Positions 47,332-56,445 of a DNA stretch of 64,000 bases are shown here, piece by piece. Under the pieces are notes generated by a model. It worked only from the letters and a program-made list of their open reading frames with translations, ran no database searches and was not told where the DNA came from. Every line of letters begins with the position of its first letter. The stretch's first letter is position 1. Both the position numbers and the translations under genes were made by a program. Source of the stretch: Paraburkholderia lycopersici (GTDB lineage Bacteria > Pseudomonadota > Gammaproteobacteria > Burkholderiales > Burkholderiaceae). Location: NCBI RefSeq assembly GCF_900096975.1, contig NZ_FMYQ01000032.1, positions 1-64,000 on the forward strand, written 5' to 3'.

Positions 47332-48330
47332 TTGTCATCAAATCCTAAGCGCGTAGTCATAACCGGGGCCGCTGGCCAAATTGCCTACTCTTTGCTATTT
47401 CGCATCGCAAATGGCGATCTGCTAGGCAAAGATCAGCCGGTCATTCTGCAGCTTCTGGAGTTGCCACAGGCATTGGCCGCGCTCCGCGGTGTGGTTATGG
47501 AATTGCAAGATTGCGCTTTTCCTTTGCTTTCCGGCATCGAAATAAGTGCCGATCCGTATGCCGCTTTTCGCGACGCAGACTATGCCCTGCTGGTAGGGTC
47601 TCGCCCGCGTGGCAAAGGAATGGAGCGCCGTGATCTGCTCGCTGCAAATGCTGCGATCTTTCGTAACCAGGGTGAAGCGTTGAACGAGGTTGCCAAGCGC
47701 TCTGTGAAAGTGCTCGTCGTTGGTAATCCCGCCAACACGAATGCTTGGATTACACGCCAGTTCGCGATCGATCTACCCGCAGACGCGATTACGGCGATGA
47801 TCAGACTCGATCACAACCGCGCAGTTTCTCGTCTCGCAGCCCGCTGCGGTGTGCCGATCGATGCTATACGGCAGATGGTTGTATGGGGCAACCATTCGCC
47901 TACGATGTATGCAGATTATCGACATGCCCTGGTGAGTGGGCGCGCTGTATCGGAGTTGTTATCCGACGATGCGTGGAATCGCGATGTCTTTATTCCCGAA
48001 GTCGCGCGGCGCGGTACGGCAGTCATTGAAGCCCGAGGGGCTTCCTCTGCCGCGTCAGCTGCGAACGCGGCAATTGACCAGATGCGCGACTGGATATCGG
48101 GCAGTGATGGCCGGTGGGTATCGATGAGCATCGTATCTGAGGGCGAGTACGGTGTGCCACCCGGGTTAATGTTTGGCATGCCGGTCACGTGCGACGCGGG
48201 GACTTATCGGGTCGCTTCGGGCCTCAGCATCGATGCGTTCGCGCGTTCAAGAATCGACGCCTCGGTCGGCGAGTTGATGGAGGAAATCACCGCGGTGCGC
48301 GAAATTTTGGGGACGACATCTCACGCTTGA
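47332..48330 (+). CDS. Malate dehydrogenase (accessory copy)
   Basis: 332 residues from a TTG start with GGGAG upstream. NAD-binding VVITGAAGQIAYSLLFRIANG, substrate Arg in RPRGKGMERRDLL, catalytic Asp in LDHNR and catalytic His in WGNHSPTMYAD match the type-2 malate dehydrogenases of Burkholderia. Since a housekeeping mdh is expected on the main chromosome, this is likely a second copy carried as cargo, working with the TDT transporter upstream. Confidence 0.9.
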   Translation: MSSNPKRVVITGAAGQIAYSLLFRIANGDLLGKDQPVILQLLELPQALAALRGVVMELQDCAFPLLSGIEISADPYAAFRDADYALLVGSRPRGKGMERRDLLAANAAIFRNQGEALNEVAKRSVKVLVVGNPANTNAWITRQFAIDLPADAITAMIRLDHNRAVSRLAARCGVPIDAIRQMVVWGNHSPTMYADYRHALVSGRAVSELLSDDAWNRDVFIPEVARRGTAVIEARGASSAASAANAAIDQMRDWISGSDGRWVSMSIVSEGEYGVPPGLMFGMPVTCDAGTYRVASGLSIDAFARSRIDASVGELMEEITAVREILGTTSHA

Positions 48331-48678
48331 AATAAGCAGGACCAGAAGTTCTTTGGTGAGTGCCGCAGAGAAGCGCCAGACATGTAACTGTTCACTTCGT
48401 TGCTTACTTGCATAAGCGGTCTTGCCGTGCTATTTGCCAGCGCATTCAGTCGCCGACCTGCGGATCGCGGTCGGCGGCTCGCCTTGCAGGTTGATCAGCG
48501 GGACCAAGTCTTGGGTAGTTGCATTGCGTGGTACCACGATCCACGAGCGTACCGCAATTGCACGGTGTAAGGCTGGATGGTTCTCGAATGGAGAACGCCC
48601 AGTCAAAAAATAGCACTTCCTTCAACTTTAAAACGAAATCCATAATAAGAAACATTTTAAAAAAATTGGAGACTAGGC
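48331..48678. other. Intergenic region upstream of the MFS gene
   Basis: 348 bp, no convincing gene. A 7-bp inverted repeat (GCCGACC...GGTCGGC) lies near 48451-48474, and a very AT-rich stretch (about 48640-48665) just before the MFS ribosome site (TTGGAG) probably holds its promoter. Confidence 0.4.
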
Positions 48679-50070
48679 ATGGAACAGGCCAACACCGCCG
48701 TTCCCGCGTCGATCTTGGCGCGTTTGGATCGCCTCCCGGCAACCAGGTCCATCTGGAAGATGATCGTACTGCTGAGTATGGGCTTCTTCTTCGAGCTTTA
48801 CGACCTGCTGCTGACTGCTTACATCGCGCCGGGTCTGGTGAACGCAGGCATACTAACTTCCAATACGCCGGCTTTCTTCGGCTCAACGGGAGTTGCGGCG
48901 TTTATCGCATCGACGTTTGCTGGACTCGTCGTCGGTACGCTTTGCTGTGGATACATTGCCGACCGCTTCGGCCGTAGAGCGATCTTTACATATTCGCTCC
49001 TCTGGTATACGGCAGCCAATACCATCATGGCATTCCAGCATACGGCTATCGGTTTGATTGCATGGCGCTTTGGTTCCGGAATTGGCATCGGACTAGAACT
49101 GGTCACCATTGGGGCATATATCACTGAACTTGCCCCGAAGGCCATCAGAGGCCGGGCCTTCGCATGTGAACAGACGATTGGGTTTATCGCGCAGCCGGTT
49201 GTAGCGGTACTAGCCTACTTGCTAGTTCCCTATAGCCCGCTGGGCTTCGATGGTTGGCGATGGGTAGTCCTCATTGGTTCGACCTCGGCTGTATTCGTCT
49301 GGTGGCTACGCCGAGGACTAGTCGAAAGTCCGCGCTGGCTCTATCAGGCAGGCCGCGTCGATGAGGCCGATGCTGTGGTGAGATCTCTGGAGAGACTGGT
49401 GGAACTGGAGATTGGACGAAGTCTTCCCGACATAGAGTCCAGTGCGCCGGCCCAGACTAGCCGCTTACCCATCAGTATATTGTTCAAGGCTCCGTACAGG
49501 CGCCGGATGCTGATGATGTCGGTTTTTAACTTCTTCGCGGGAATCGGATATTACGGCTTCACGAGTTGGGTACCGACACTGCTTCTAAAGCAGGGCGCTA
49601 CGCTCAATACAAGTCTTGGATATTCCACGCTGATTGCTTTGGCGGCGCCGGTGGGACCATTTATCGGTTTGTTCGTTGCTGATAAAGTGGAGCGAAAGTC
49701 AGCTATCGTTACCACAGCCATCGTTGCACTATTAACTGGTTTATTGTTTAGTGTTTCGAAAAACGGAATTGCAATCGTTGCTATGGGCGTGGTATTGACG
49801 ATCGCCAATAACATGCTCGTGTATACATTCCACACCTACCAAAACGAGCTCTTCCCCACGTCGGTCCGATCTCGCGCTGTTGGATTTGTATATTCATGGA
49901 GTCGTATTGCTGCGGTGTTTACCGGATTCGCGATCGCGATGATCCTCGAGCGTGCGGGCGTTAAGGGAGTATTCGTCTTTATCGCGTTCGCCTATATGAT
50001 GTCCGCGGCAGTAGTCGCGGCTTTGGGCCCGAAAACCAAAGGCCGACCACTCGAATACATATCGGGATAG
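48679..50070 (+). CDS. MFS transporter (metabolite:H+ symporter, NiaP/AAHS-like)
   Basis: 463 residues, twelve predicted helices. Typical motifs: GFFFELYDLLL in TM1, DRFGRRAIF between TM2 and TM3, WRFGSGIGIGLELVTIGAYITELAP in TM4, and VESPRWL after TM6. This subgroup imports nicotinate, aromatic acids or other organic acids. The next gene, an amidase, starts 2 bp after the stop, so they share a transcript and probably a substrate. Confidence 0.87.
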   Translation: MEQANTAVPASILARLDRLPATRSIWKMIVLLSMGFFFELYDLLLTAYIAPGLVNAGILTSNTPAFFGSTGVAAFIASTFAGLVVGTLCCGYIADRFGRRAIFTYSLLWYTAANTIMAFQHTAIGLIAWRFGSGIGIGLELVTIGAYITELAPKAIRGRAFACEQTIGFIAQPVVAVLAYLLVPYSPLGFDGWRWVVLIGSTSAVFVWWLRRGLVESPRWLYQAGRVDEADAVVRSLERLVELEIGRSLPDIESSAPAQTSRLPISILFKAPYRRRMLMMSVFNFFAGIGYYGFTSWVPTLLLKQGATLNTSLGYSTLIALAAPVGPFIGLFVADKVERKSAIVTTAIVALLTGLLFSVSKNGIAIVAMGVVLTIANNMLVYTFHTYQNELFPTSVRSRAVGFVYSWSRIAAVFTGFAIAMILERAGVKGVFVFIAFAYMMSAAVVAALGPKTKGRPLEYISG

Positions 50071-50072
50071 CA

Positions 50073-50699
50073 ATGAAATCATCAGACGTTTATCAGGAAA
50101 AGGGATTTAATAAGAGTTTTTCGCTTAGTGCCCCGTTCGGCCTTCTACTAGTGGATTTCTGCGGCGCCTTTGTCCACGGCGATGCACTGGGAGGCGGGAA
50201 CATCGCGGCGGCGGCTGCTCGGTCAGTCGATCTGCTGAGATACGCGCGGGAGCGTTGTTGGCCGGTAGCGCATGCGAAAATAATTTTCGCGATGGACAAG
50301 TCTGATGCGAACGTATGGGCAGAAAAAATACCGCTCCTACTCACACTAACGGAATCAAATCCGGAAGCGGATTTTATTCGTGAGCTGCAGCCCGCACCCG
50401 ATGAGTTTGTCGTTCAAAAGAATGTGGCTTCGGCGTTTTGGGAGGGCACACTGACTGGATGGCTCCGGTATAAACATCACGTAAAGACGGTTGTTATTGC
50501 GGGGTGCACGACGAGCGGTTGTGTGCGAGCGAGTGCCGTCGATGCCGTGTCGTATGGGTTTCGAACCGTTGTTATTACGGATTGCGTTGGAGACCGGTCC
50601 ATCGCGGCTCATGAAGCCAGCCTCTCGGATTTAAAGGCGAAGTACTCGGAAACCTTGTCGATATCTGAATTCATGAGCATGACTGAGGCGACTACATAG
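50073..50699 (+). CDS. Isochorismatase-family amidohydrolase (carbamoylsarcosinase/maleamate amidase-like)
   Basis: 208 residues. Catalytic Asp in LLLVDFCGAF, Lys in FVVQKNVASAF and nucleophile Cys150 in AGCTTSGCVRASAVDA, followed by GFRTVVITDCVGDR. The GCTTSGCVRASAVDA block is that of N-carbamoylsarcosine amidase and maleamate amidohydrolase (NicF). It should hydrolyse an amide such as maleamate or a methyl analogue to the acid and ammonia. Co-transcribed with the MFS importer. Confidence 0.83.
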   Translation: MKSSDVYQEKGFNKSFSLSAPFGLLLVDFCGAFVHGDALGGGNIAAAAARSVDLLRYARERCWPVAHAKIIFAMDKSDANVWAEKIPLLLTLTESNPEADFIRELQPAPDEFVVQKNVASAFWEGTLTGWLRYKHHVKTVVIAGCTTSGCVRASAVDAVSYGFRTVVITDCVGDRSIAAHEASLSDLKAKYSETLSISEFMSMTEATT

Positions 50700-51097
50700 C
50701 GGCAAGCGCCAATGCTACCTGGCACCGTGTGGTGGTCGTTCGAGTCTACTGCTGCTTGGCATTCAGATCGACGGGTTTTGGCAGGTACCGCCCGTCGATT
50801 GATGGTGGTATTGGTCCGTTTCAGGGAAGTGAGCGTCGATATCGTTTTCAACTCGTTATCCAATCAAAGAGTCATGCATTCTCTATATGAGATCAGGGGT
50901 TCTCATAATGTCACTTATCTAAAGGTGACATTGATTAGATAATAAACGCAACGAAGCGTGACTGACGCTGGCTGGCTTAGCGCTACTACAGGGAAATAAT
51001 TTCCGCCTGCGGAAGCTAATGCTAGTTGTCGACATTGGCGGGCGATGCTAATGCGCGGCTTCTTTCCGCCCAATCCAAGCTGGCGAACTAATCGAGT
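50700..51097. other. Intergenic region ahead of the efflux operon
   Basis: 398 bp with no convincing gene. It contains the interleaved palindromes at 50907-50942 (listed separately) and otherwise AT-rich sequence; it should carry the efflux operon promoter. Confidence 0.45.
50907..50942. promoter_or_regulatory. Interleaved palindromes, probable operator of the efflux operon
   Basis: AATGTCAC (50907-50914) pairs with GTGACATT (50925-50932), and TTATCT (50915-50920) pairs with AGATAA (50937-50942). The two palindromes overlap. Spacing of the first is compatible with a LysR-type site. It lies 155 bp before the FUSC gene. Confidence 0.5.
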
Positions 51098-53203
51098 ATG
51101 TACCACCCATCTGCTCGCGACTGGCTATTCTCTGCCAGAGCGTTTGTTGCGGCCATGCTTGCGCTGTATCTGGCGCTCTCGCTTGATTTGCCTCGGCCAT
51201 ATTGGGCAATGGCAACCGTCTATGTGGTTTCGAATCCATTTCTGGGGCCTGGTCGCTCGAAATCAGTCTATCGGGTGGTTGGGACGGTCATTGGGGCTGG
51301 GATAGCGGTTTTGCTTGTTCCGCCCCTTGCGAATGTACCGTTGATACTGTGTGTATTGGTCGTCTTATGGGTCGCCGTACTTCTTTTTCTTTCGATGTCC
51401 GACCGTACCGCGCGAGGCTACGCATTCCTGCTGGCCGGCTATACAACGCTTTTGATTGTGCTGCCGGCGTCGATCGACCCTACCTCGGTTTTTGAAGTTG
51501 CGGTTTCGCGCACTGAGGAGGTGGTTCTCGGGATAGTTTGCGCCGGAGTCGTGGGCGCAGTGGTATTTCCGCGCCAATTAGCACCGGCAGTCATAGACTC
51601 GGTCGACTCTTGGTTCGACGACGCGATCCTATATACGTCAGAAGCTCTCTCTGGAACGGCAGACGAACAGAAGGTTTATGCATCTCTCCAGCGACTCGCG
51701 GCAACGGTCCACAGATTAGAGCTCGGGATAAGCCAGATGAGTTACGACCATGTCACCTCAAGTGTGGTCGAGCGCATGGAGACACTGAGACGAAGAATGA
51801 AGTTGTTCCTTCCGATAGTGGTGTCACTCGCGGACGCGCATCGGGCTTTGGTAAAGGAAAGTAGCCCGGCGCTTGACGGATTGGACCGGCTAGTGCACGA
51901 CGTTTTGGTCTGGATGCGTGCATCCGTCACCGAGGGAAAGAGTTCTCAAGTCCTTAGTGGCATTGCTAGCGGCACATGGAAACAACGTTTGCGGGAAGCT
52001 AAGCCTTCACAAGAAGAATTTGCGAATTGGCGCGGTGCACTGCGATCAGATGTACTTTGGCGCCTCGACCAGATTACCGATATATGGCATGACTGTGTTT
52101 CCCTTCGGGCCGGAGTGTGGGACAAATCCGCAAATTGGGAACCGAGACTGGATCACTGGCTAGCAGAGAAGAACGATCGATATTTTGACAACGTGAGCAT
52201 GTTGTTGTCGCTGATATCGGCGGTTGGTGCGATTGCCGTGGTGGGTGTGTTCTGGATCGAAGCTCGATGGGTCGACGGCTCTACCGCAGTCATGCTGGCT
52301 GCAATCGCATGTGGCCTGTTTGCTGCACTTGATGAACCGGTACCGCATGTATATCGCTTTTTTTTGGCAATTTTGGCCAGCACAGTACTGGCTGGAGTTT
52401 ATCTCTTCGTAGCGCTACCTCACGTTCAGGGGTTTCTTCCGTTAGCTGTTTTGTTCGCGGGCCCGTTCATTTTCATTGGGGCATTCATTCCGGGGCCAAC
52501 GTTTGGTGTGACGGCGATGTTGGTCGCGGTTTTCACTGCCAGGTTCACGAGCATTCAAAGTGTGTACGACGCAAATTTTGAGGAGTTTTTGAATAGTTCC
52601 TTGGCAGGCGTCGCAGGCGCATTTTTCGCGGTTGTGTGGACGAAGGTTACTCGACCGTTCGGCTCGGAATTCATTATGGCGCGAATTTTACGCTCGATCT
52701 GGTTCAACGTATCGATAGCGAGTAGGCCGATTGCTGCCAAGAAGCGACGTGAAGTGCTTCCAAAGATCTTGGACCAGGTTGTTCAACTGATTCAACGCAT
52801 TCATCCGGCGGGTGCTCAGTCGTACTTCTCCGTCGAGAGCCTCAGGGACTTGCAGATAGCACTTGTCAGTTCTGACTTGTGTAACGTTCGGGATGTATTG
52901 GACGACGGTCTTTCCCAGCAAGTGGAAGATGTGCTTTGGAAAGTGAGTGCCTACTATTCCTCATGCGCTCAAATCGGCTTTCGGCAGATCGTGCCTGTGG
53001 ACACGCTTTCCAAGATCGATAGTGTTTTAAAAATATTTATGAGTCGTAGTGTAAATATGCACGACAACCGACGCGGTCGAGCGGCTGGCCCACATGCCAT
53101 GGAGTCGAACATCAGTGATATCCGTGATGCAACACGTGCTCTTATTGGACTACGCCTGTCGCTCCCAAGCGGACCGTATCGAGGATCAGCTTCATTAATT
53201 TAG
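51098..53203 (+). CDS. FUSC/AaeB-like inner-membrane efflux protein
   Basis: 701 residues. Two hydrophobic blocks of about six helices each (residues ~10-160 and ~370-520), separated by a ~200-residue cytoplasmic part, with a C-terminal cytoplasmic domain: the aromatic acid exporter (p-hydroxybenzoic acid efflux, AaeB) architecture. N-terminal PYWAMATVYVVSNPFLGPGRSKSVYRVVGT is characteristic. First gene of a four-gene efflux set. Confidence 0.88.
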   Translation: MYHPSARDWLFSARAFVAAMLALYLALSLDLPRPYWAMATVYVVSNPFLGPGRSKSVYRVVGTVIGAGIAVLLVPPLANVPLILCVLVVLWVAVLLFLSMSDRTARGYAFLLAGYTTLLIVLPASIDPTSVFEVAVSRTEEVVLGIVCAGVVGAVVFPRQLAPAVIDSVDSWFDDAILYTSEALSGTADEQKVYASLQRLAATVHRLELGISQMSYDHVTSSVVERMETLRRRMKLFLPIVVSLADAHRALVKESSPALDGLDRLVHDVLVWMRASVTEGKSSQVLSGIASGTWKQRLREAKPSQEEFANWRGALRSDVLWRLDQITDIWHDCVSLRAGVWDKSANWEPRLDHWLAEKNDRYFDNVSMLLSLISAVGAIAVVGVFWIEARWVDGSTAVMLAAIACGLFAALDEPVPHVYRFFLAILASTVLAGVYLFVALPHVQGFLPLAVLFAGPFIFIGAFIPGPTFGVTAMLVAVFTARFTSIQSVYDANFEEFLNSSLAGVAGAFFAVVWTKVTRPFGSEFIMARILRSIWFNVSIASRPIAAKKRREVLPKILDQVVQLIQRIHPAGAQSYFSVESLRDLQIALVSSDLCNVRDVLDDGLSQQVEDVLWKVSAYYSSCAQIGFRQIVPVDTLSKIDSVLKIFMSRSVNMHDNRRGRAAGPHAMESNISDIRDATRALIGLRLSLPSGPYRGSASLI

Positions 53204-53254
53204 AACGGAGCCTTACGTGCATGATTTGGTGTCTGGGTTGATACGAGCATACCA

Positions 53255-53467
53255 ATGAATTTGGAAATCGATATAGCCGGCGTTTTGATGCCGGCGATTT
53301 TGATTGTTGCCATTGCCGCTTATTTTGTAAATTCTATTGTCTGTGCATCGATTTTGTGCGTTTGGCCAAAATGGCCGCAGTGGCTCCGGAATTTGTTGGA
53401 TTTGAGTTTGTATGTGATCGTATTGGGATTTTTGTTTGAAATTTATTCGGCTTTATCAAGTGAATAG
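53255..53467 (+). CDS. DUF1656 small membrane protein (AaeX-like)
   Basis: 70 residues with two hydrophobic helices and an N-terminal EIDIAGVLMPA motif. DUF1656/AaeX proteins are regularly encoded between the FUSC permease and the HlyD-type adaptor. Its stop overlaps the likely start of the next gene by 8 bp. Confidence 0.88.
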   Translation: MNLEIDIAGVLMPAILIVAIAAYFVNSIVCASILCVWPKWPQWLRNLLDLSLYVIVLGFLFEIYSALSSE

Positions 53468-54401
53468 CACTGGTTTCCGCCTGCGTAATTTAATCACGGT
53501 GTTGATGTTTTTAGCGCTGGCGATCTTCATCGCCTGGCGCCTCTGTAGCTACTATATGCTGGCTCCGTGGACGCGGGATGGACATATCTATGCAGATACG
53601 GTCCGCCTCTCCGCCGACGTGCCAGGGATCATTACGGCCGTCTATGTGACGGATAATCAGCCGGTGAAACGGGGGCAGCCGTTATTTGTAATCGATCAAT
53701 CGCGCTACGATCTGGCGCGCCAGCAGGCCGAGGCCGAGGTTCAGAGGCGTTTGGTCGCCACCGACCAGGCGCGTCGTGAGTACATGCGGAATGTGGGATT
53801 GGGCGATCTCGTTTCACAAGAGGCGCTGGAGGAGAGCAGGGAGCGTCTACAGAGCGATGAATCGGACCTTGTATATTCGCGCACGCTTCTGAACGTGGCT
53901 AACCTCAACGTCGGGCGCACTGTTGTGACAAGTCCCGTCGACGGTTATGTCAATGACAAGGCCCCTCATGTTGGCGAGTACGTCGAGAGAGGAAGCCCGA
54001 TCGTGTCTGTGGTTGACGCAAGTTCATTTTCGGCCGTCAGATATTTCGAAGAGACAAAGCTTAATGGAATCCGCTTGGGGCAGTCGGCGGATATCTATGT
54101 AGTCGGCGAGCAGGTGCCATTGCATGGTCGAGTGAAGAGCATTGCAGCCGCAGTCGAGGATCGCGAACGCACCGAAAGTCCAAATCTTTTGCCTAATATC
54201 GATCCGAACTTCGCTTGGGTCCGTCTTGAACAACGCATTCCGGTGCGAGTAACGCTGGATGGTACGCCGGACAATCTGCGCTTGGTGGCCGGCCGGACGG
54301 CAACGGTCTTCATAAATGAAGCACCAAATAGCGGTGCGATTCAGTGGCGTCTTCGTGGCTCGTCGAGACCTTCGTGGTCGTGGTTTCTCTTTTCGCTCTA
54401 A
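53460..54401 (+). CDS. HlyD/EmrA-type periplasmic adaptor (AaeA-like)
   Basis: 313 residues from GTG 53460; a TTG at 53436 is the alternative. One N-terminal helix (VLMFLALAIFIAWRL), then biotinyl-lipoyl-like halves (LSADVPGIITAVYVTDNQPVKRGQPLF ... TVVTSPVDGYVNDKAPHVGEYVERG) around a short alpha-helical hairpin. Connects the FUSC pump to the outer-membrane channel encoded next. No strong Shine-Dalgarno, consistent with coupling to DUF1656. Confidence 0.88.
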   Translation: MNSTGFRLRNLITVLMFLALAIFIAWRLCSYYMLAPWTRDGHIYADTVRLSADVPGIITAVYVTDNQPVKRGQPLFVIDQSRYDLARQQAEAEVQRRLVATDQARREYMRNVGLGDLVSQEALEESRERLQSDESDLVYSRTLLNVANLNVGRTVVTSPVDGYVNDKAPHVGEYVERGSPIVSVVDASSFSAVRYFEETKLNGIRLGQSADIYVVGEQVPLHGRVKSIAAAVEDRERTESPNLLPNIDPNFAWVRLEQRIPVRVTLDGTPDNLRLVAGRTATVFINEAPNSGAIQWRLRGSSRPSWSWFLFSL

Positions 54402-54407
54402 AGTAAC

Positions 54408-55871
54408 ATGCTAACGCTTTTTGGCACCCGGTTCGTGATGCCGTACCTGCTGGCGATGCTGGCATTGAGTGCTTGCACGAGCGTCGGCCCAAATTATCAC
54501 ATTCCTCAGGCTGCTTTGATCAACGCACCCCTCGCGAATGCGGAGCTTGATAGCCGCGGTTTGCCGGTGTCGACGGAATCAGTCCCAGCGGACTGGTGGC
54601 ATTTATTTGACGACCCAAACCTAGATCAATTGGTGCAAGAGGCATTGAGGGCGAATACCGATTTGCGTGTTGCCGAGGCGAACTTGATGCGATCGCATGC
54701 GGCTGAGGAGTTCGCAAGCGAACAGGGGGGATGGTCTGGCGGAACTACAGCAACGATTGAACGCACCCAAGAGTCCGCTGAGGAGTACCTGCAGTCGGGC
54801 AAGATCCCGGTCGTGTATGGAGGAGATGTCGGGATTGGGGTCTCGTACGAGGTGGATTTGTTTGGAAAAATCAGACGTGGGATTGAGGCCGCGCAGGCAG
54901 ATTCGCAGGCGATGGAGGCCGCGAAAGATGTGGTGAAGGTGGCGGTGGTCGCTGATGTTGTTCGGGCGTACGTGGAGTCGTGTTCCGCAGCCGAGGAACA
55001 GTTGATTGCCGAGGAATCCCTCAGCGTCGGTCAGTTGCGCGCAGACGCTATGAGGAAGCTTCGAGATGCTGGGCGCGTAGCCCAGATCGATGTGAGCAAA
55101 GAAGAGACAAAGGTCAGCATTCTGAGGGCCGGTATGCCTGTCTTTGCGGCACGGCGACGTATCGCACAATACAAGCTCGCCGCGCTTCTCTCTCGAGCAC
55201 CGAGTGACCTCCCTCCTGCCGTCTTCTCCTGCCACGACGTACCTGAGCTCCTTCGCCCAATGCCGATCGGCGATAGCACCTCGATGCTAAGACGACGCCC
55301 TGACGTACGCCAAGCAGAAAGGAAATTGGCCGCCGCTACAGCTCGTATTGGTGTGGCTGTCGCCGAACTATATCCGTCGATAACAATCGGCGCATCGGCG
55401 GGGTCAACAGGGATTCTCGGTGATTTGCTTTCACCCAGTACCAATCATTGGGCGCTCGGGCCGCTGATCAACTGGACGTTTCCTGAAAACGGGCAGCGCG
55501 CGCGGGTGCGTATGGCCCAGGCTCAAGCAGGTGGTGCGCTGGCCGAACTCGACGGCGCGGTGCTCAATGCATTGCGGGAAACGCAGACTAGTCTGGCGGC
55601 GTATTCGGCAGATTATCAACGTGTCGTGTCGTTACAAACGGCGTACGAATCCGAAATGAATACTTTGGCACAGACCCGCAGGCTACAGGCAGCCGGCCGC
55701 GAGTCAGTTCTTTCCACGCTAGACGCGAGTGGCGATTTAGCGAGCCTACATGCAAGTCTTGCCGCTCAGCAAGGTCAGGTTGCGCTTGACCAAGTTCAGC
55801 TCTTTGAGGCGTTGGGAGGTGGCTGGGCACAGAAAGAAGACCAGAATCGAGCGGCTCCGCTTATCAAATGA
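54408..55871 (+). CDS. Outer-membrane efflux lipoprotein, NodT/OprM family
   Basis: 487 residues. Lipoprotein signal with lipobox LSAC (Cys at about residue 23) followed by TSVGPNYHIPQ, then the repeated RND-outer membrane factor helices (DWWHLFDDPNLDQLVQEALRANTDLRVAEANL; RRPDVRQAERKLAAATARIGVAVAELYPSI). Starts 6 bp after the adaptor. Completes a tripartite exporter for an aromatic or organic acid or a toxic compound. Confidence 0.9.
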   Translation: MLTLFGTRFVMPYLLAMLALSACTSVGPNYHIPQAALINAPLANAELDSRGLPVSTESVPADWWHLFDDPNLDQLVQEALRANTDLRVAEANLMRSHAAEEFASEQGGWSGGTTATIERTQESAEEYLQSGKIPVVYGGDVGIGVSYEVDLFGKIRRGIEAAQADSQAMEAAKDVVKVAVVADVVRAYVESCSAAEEQLIAEESLSVGQLRADAMRKLRDAGRVAQIDVSKEETKVSILRAGMPVFAARRRIAQYKLAALLSRAPSDLPPAVFSCHDVPELLRPMPIGDSTSMLRRRPDVRQAERKLAAATARIGVAVAELYPSITIGASAGSTGILGDLLSPSTNHWALGPLINWTFPENGQRARVRMAQAQAGGALAELDGAVLNALRETQTSLAAYSADYQRVVSLQTAYESEMNTLAQTRRLQAAGRESVLSTLDASGDLASLHASLAAQQGQVALDQVQLFEALGGGWAQKEDQNRAAPLIK

Positions 55872-55944
55872 AGAAGCAGTGCTCTGACGTGGTTCGGGGA
55901 GGTAAGGATTGCAGTTATACTGCATTTGATTCGAGCCTTAAATA

Positions 55945-56346
55945 TTAGAGTTTCTTCTTGCGAGCACGAGTTTCCTTAAAGCGTTTCATCTTATAGGCTA
56001 TTAGATGCTCGATTTCGTCCTTATCTTCGCTCGGTAGTGCATTGAAATCCGGCTGCCTTATTTTCTCCAGCGGCCAACCTCCAACTTCTTTGCTGTGAAC
56101 GGCTGCTTTGACGGCGACCGAAGACTGTCCCAAGTTGGGGCTAAGCAATTGCCACGTTTCAAGATTAAAAAAACGTGCGATCGCCTCGAGCACCTGAAGA
56201 GTGGGATTTCCTTTTCCATATTGAATCGAACCGAGTGTGCCGTCTCCCACCTTCATTTCTCTCGAAAGGTTCAGGCGTGACGTCTCCGGCCGCGTGTCAA
56301 GCAGCGCTTTAAGATTCTCCTGAAGAATTTTCCTAGTGTCTAGCAT
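55945..56346 (-). CDS. XRE-family (CI-like) repressor
   Basis: 133 residues. N-terminal HTH (LSREMKVGDGTLGSIQYGKGNPTLQVLEAIARFF) followed by a C-terminal region with LPSEDKDEIEHLIAYKM, as in small phage-type repressors. There is no visible LexA-like Ser/Lys protease site, so inactivation by self-cleavage is not supported. Divergent from a smaller HTH gene, with GCTAG repeats between them. Likely keeps the element's transfer genes off. Confidence 0.82.
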   Translation of the reverse strand: MLDTRKILQENLKALLDTRPETSRLNLSREMKVGDGTLGSIQYGKGNPTLQVLEAIARFFNLETWQLLSPNLGQSSVAVKAAVHSKEVGGWPLEKIRQPDFNALPSEDKDEIEHLIAYKMKRFKETRARKKKL

Positions 56347-56430
56347 GATATTGCTAGTCTACCGCGAATTTCATCCTATATGTCGCTTGTATGTCTAGCG
56401 GCATAGTGCTAGATTTAAGTTGGATCTAGC
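56341..56430. promoter_or_regulatory. Operator/promoter region of the CI-like/Cro-like switch
   Basis: Repeated GCTAG/CTAGC half-sites: TAGCA-N6-TGCTA (56341-56356), CTAGC (56395-56399) with GCTAG (56408-56412), and GCTAGAT (56408-56414) with ATCTAGC (56424-56430). A rightward promoter with -35 TTGTAT (56387-56392), 17-bp spacer and -10 TAGATT (56410-56415) is overlapped by them. One palindrome covers the repressor start codon, suggesting autoregulation. Confidence 0.62.
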
Positions 56431-56445
56431 AGAAAATTAATAGTC

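Noticed and set aside
48422..48613. 63-codon frame before the MFS gene
   Set aside because: No ribosome site or family; spans a short inverted repeat and AT-rich promoter-like DNA.
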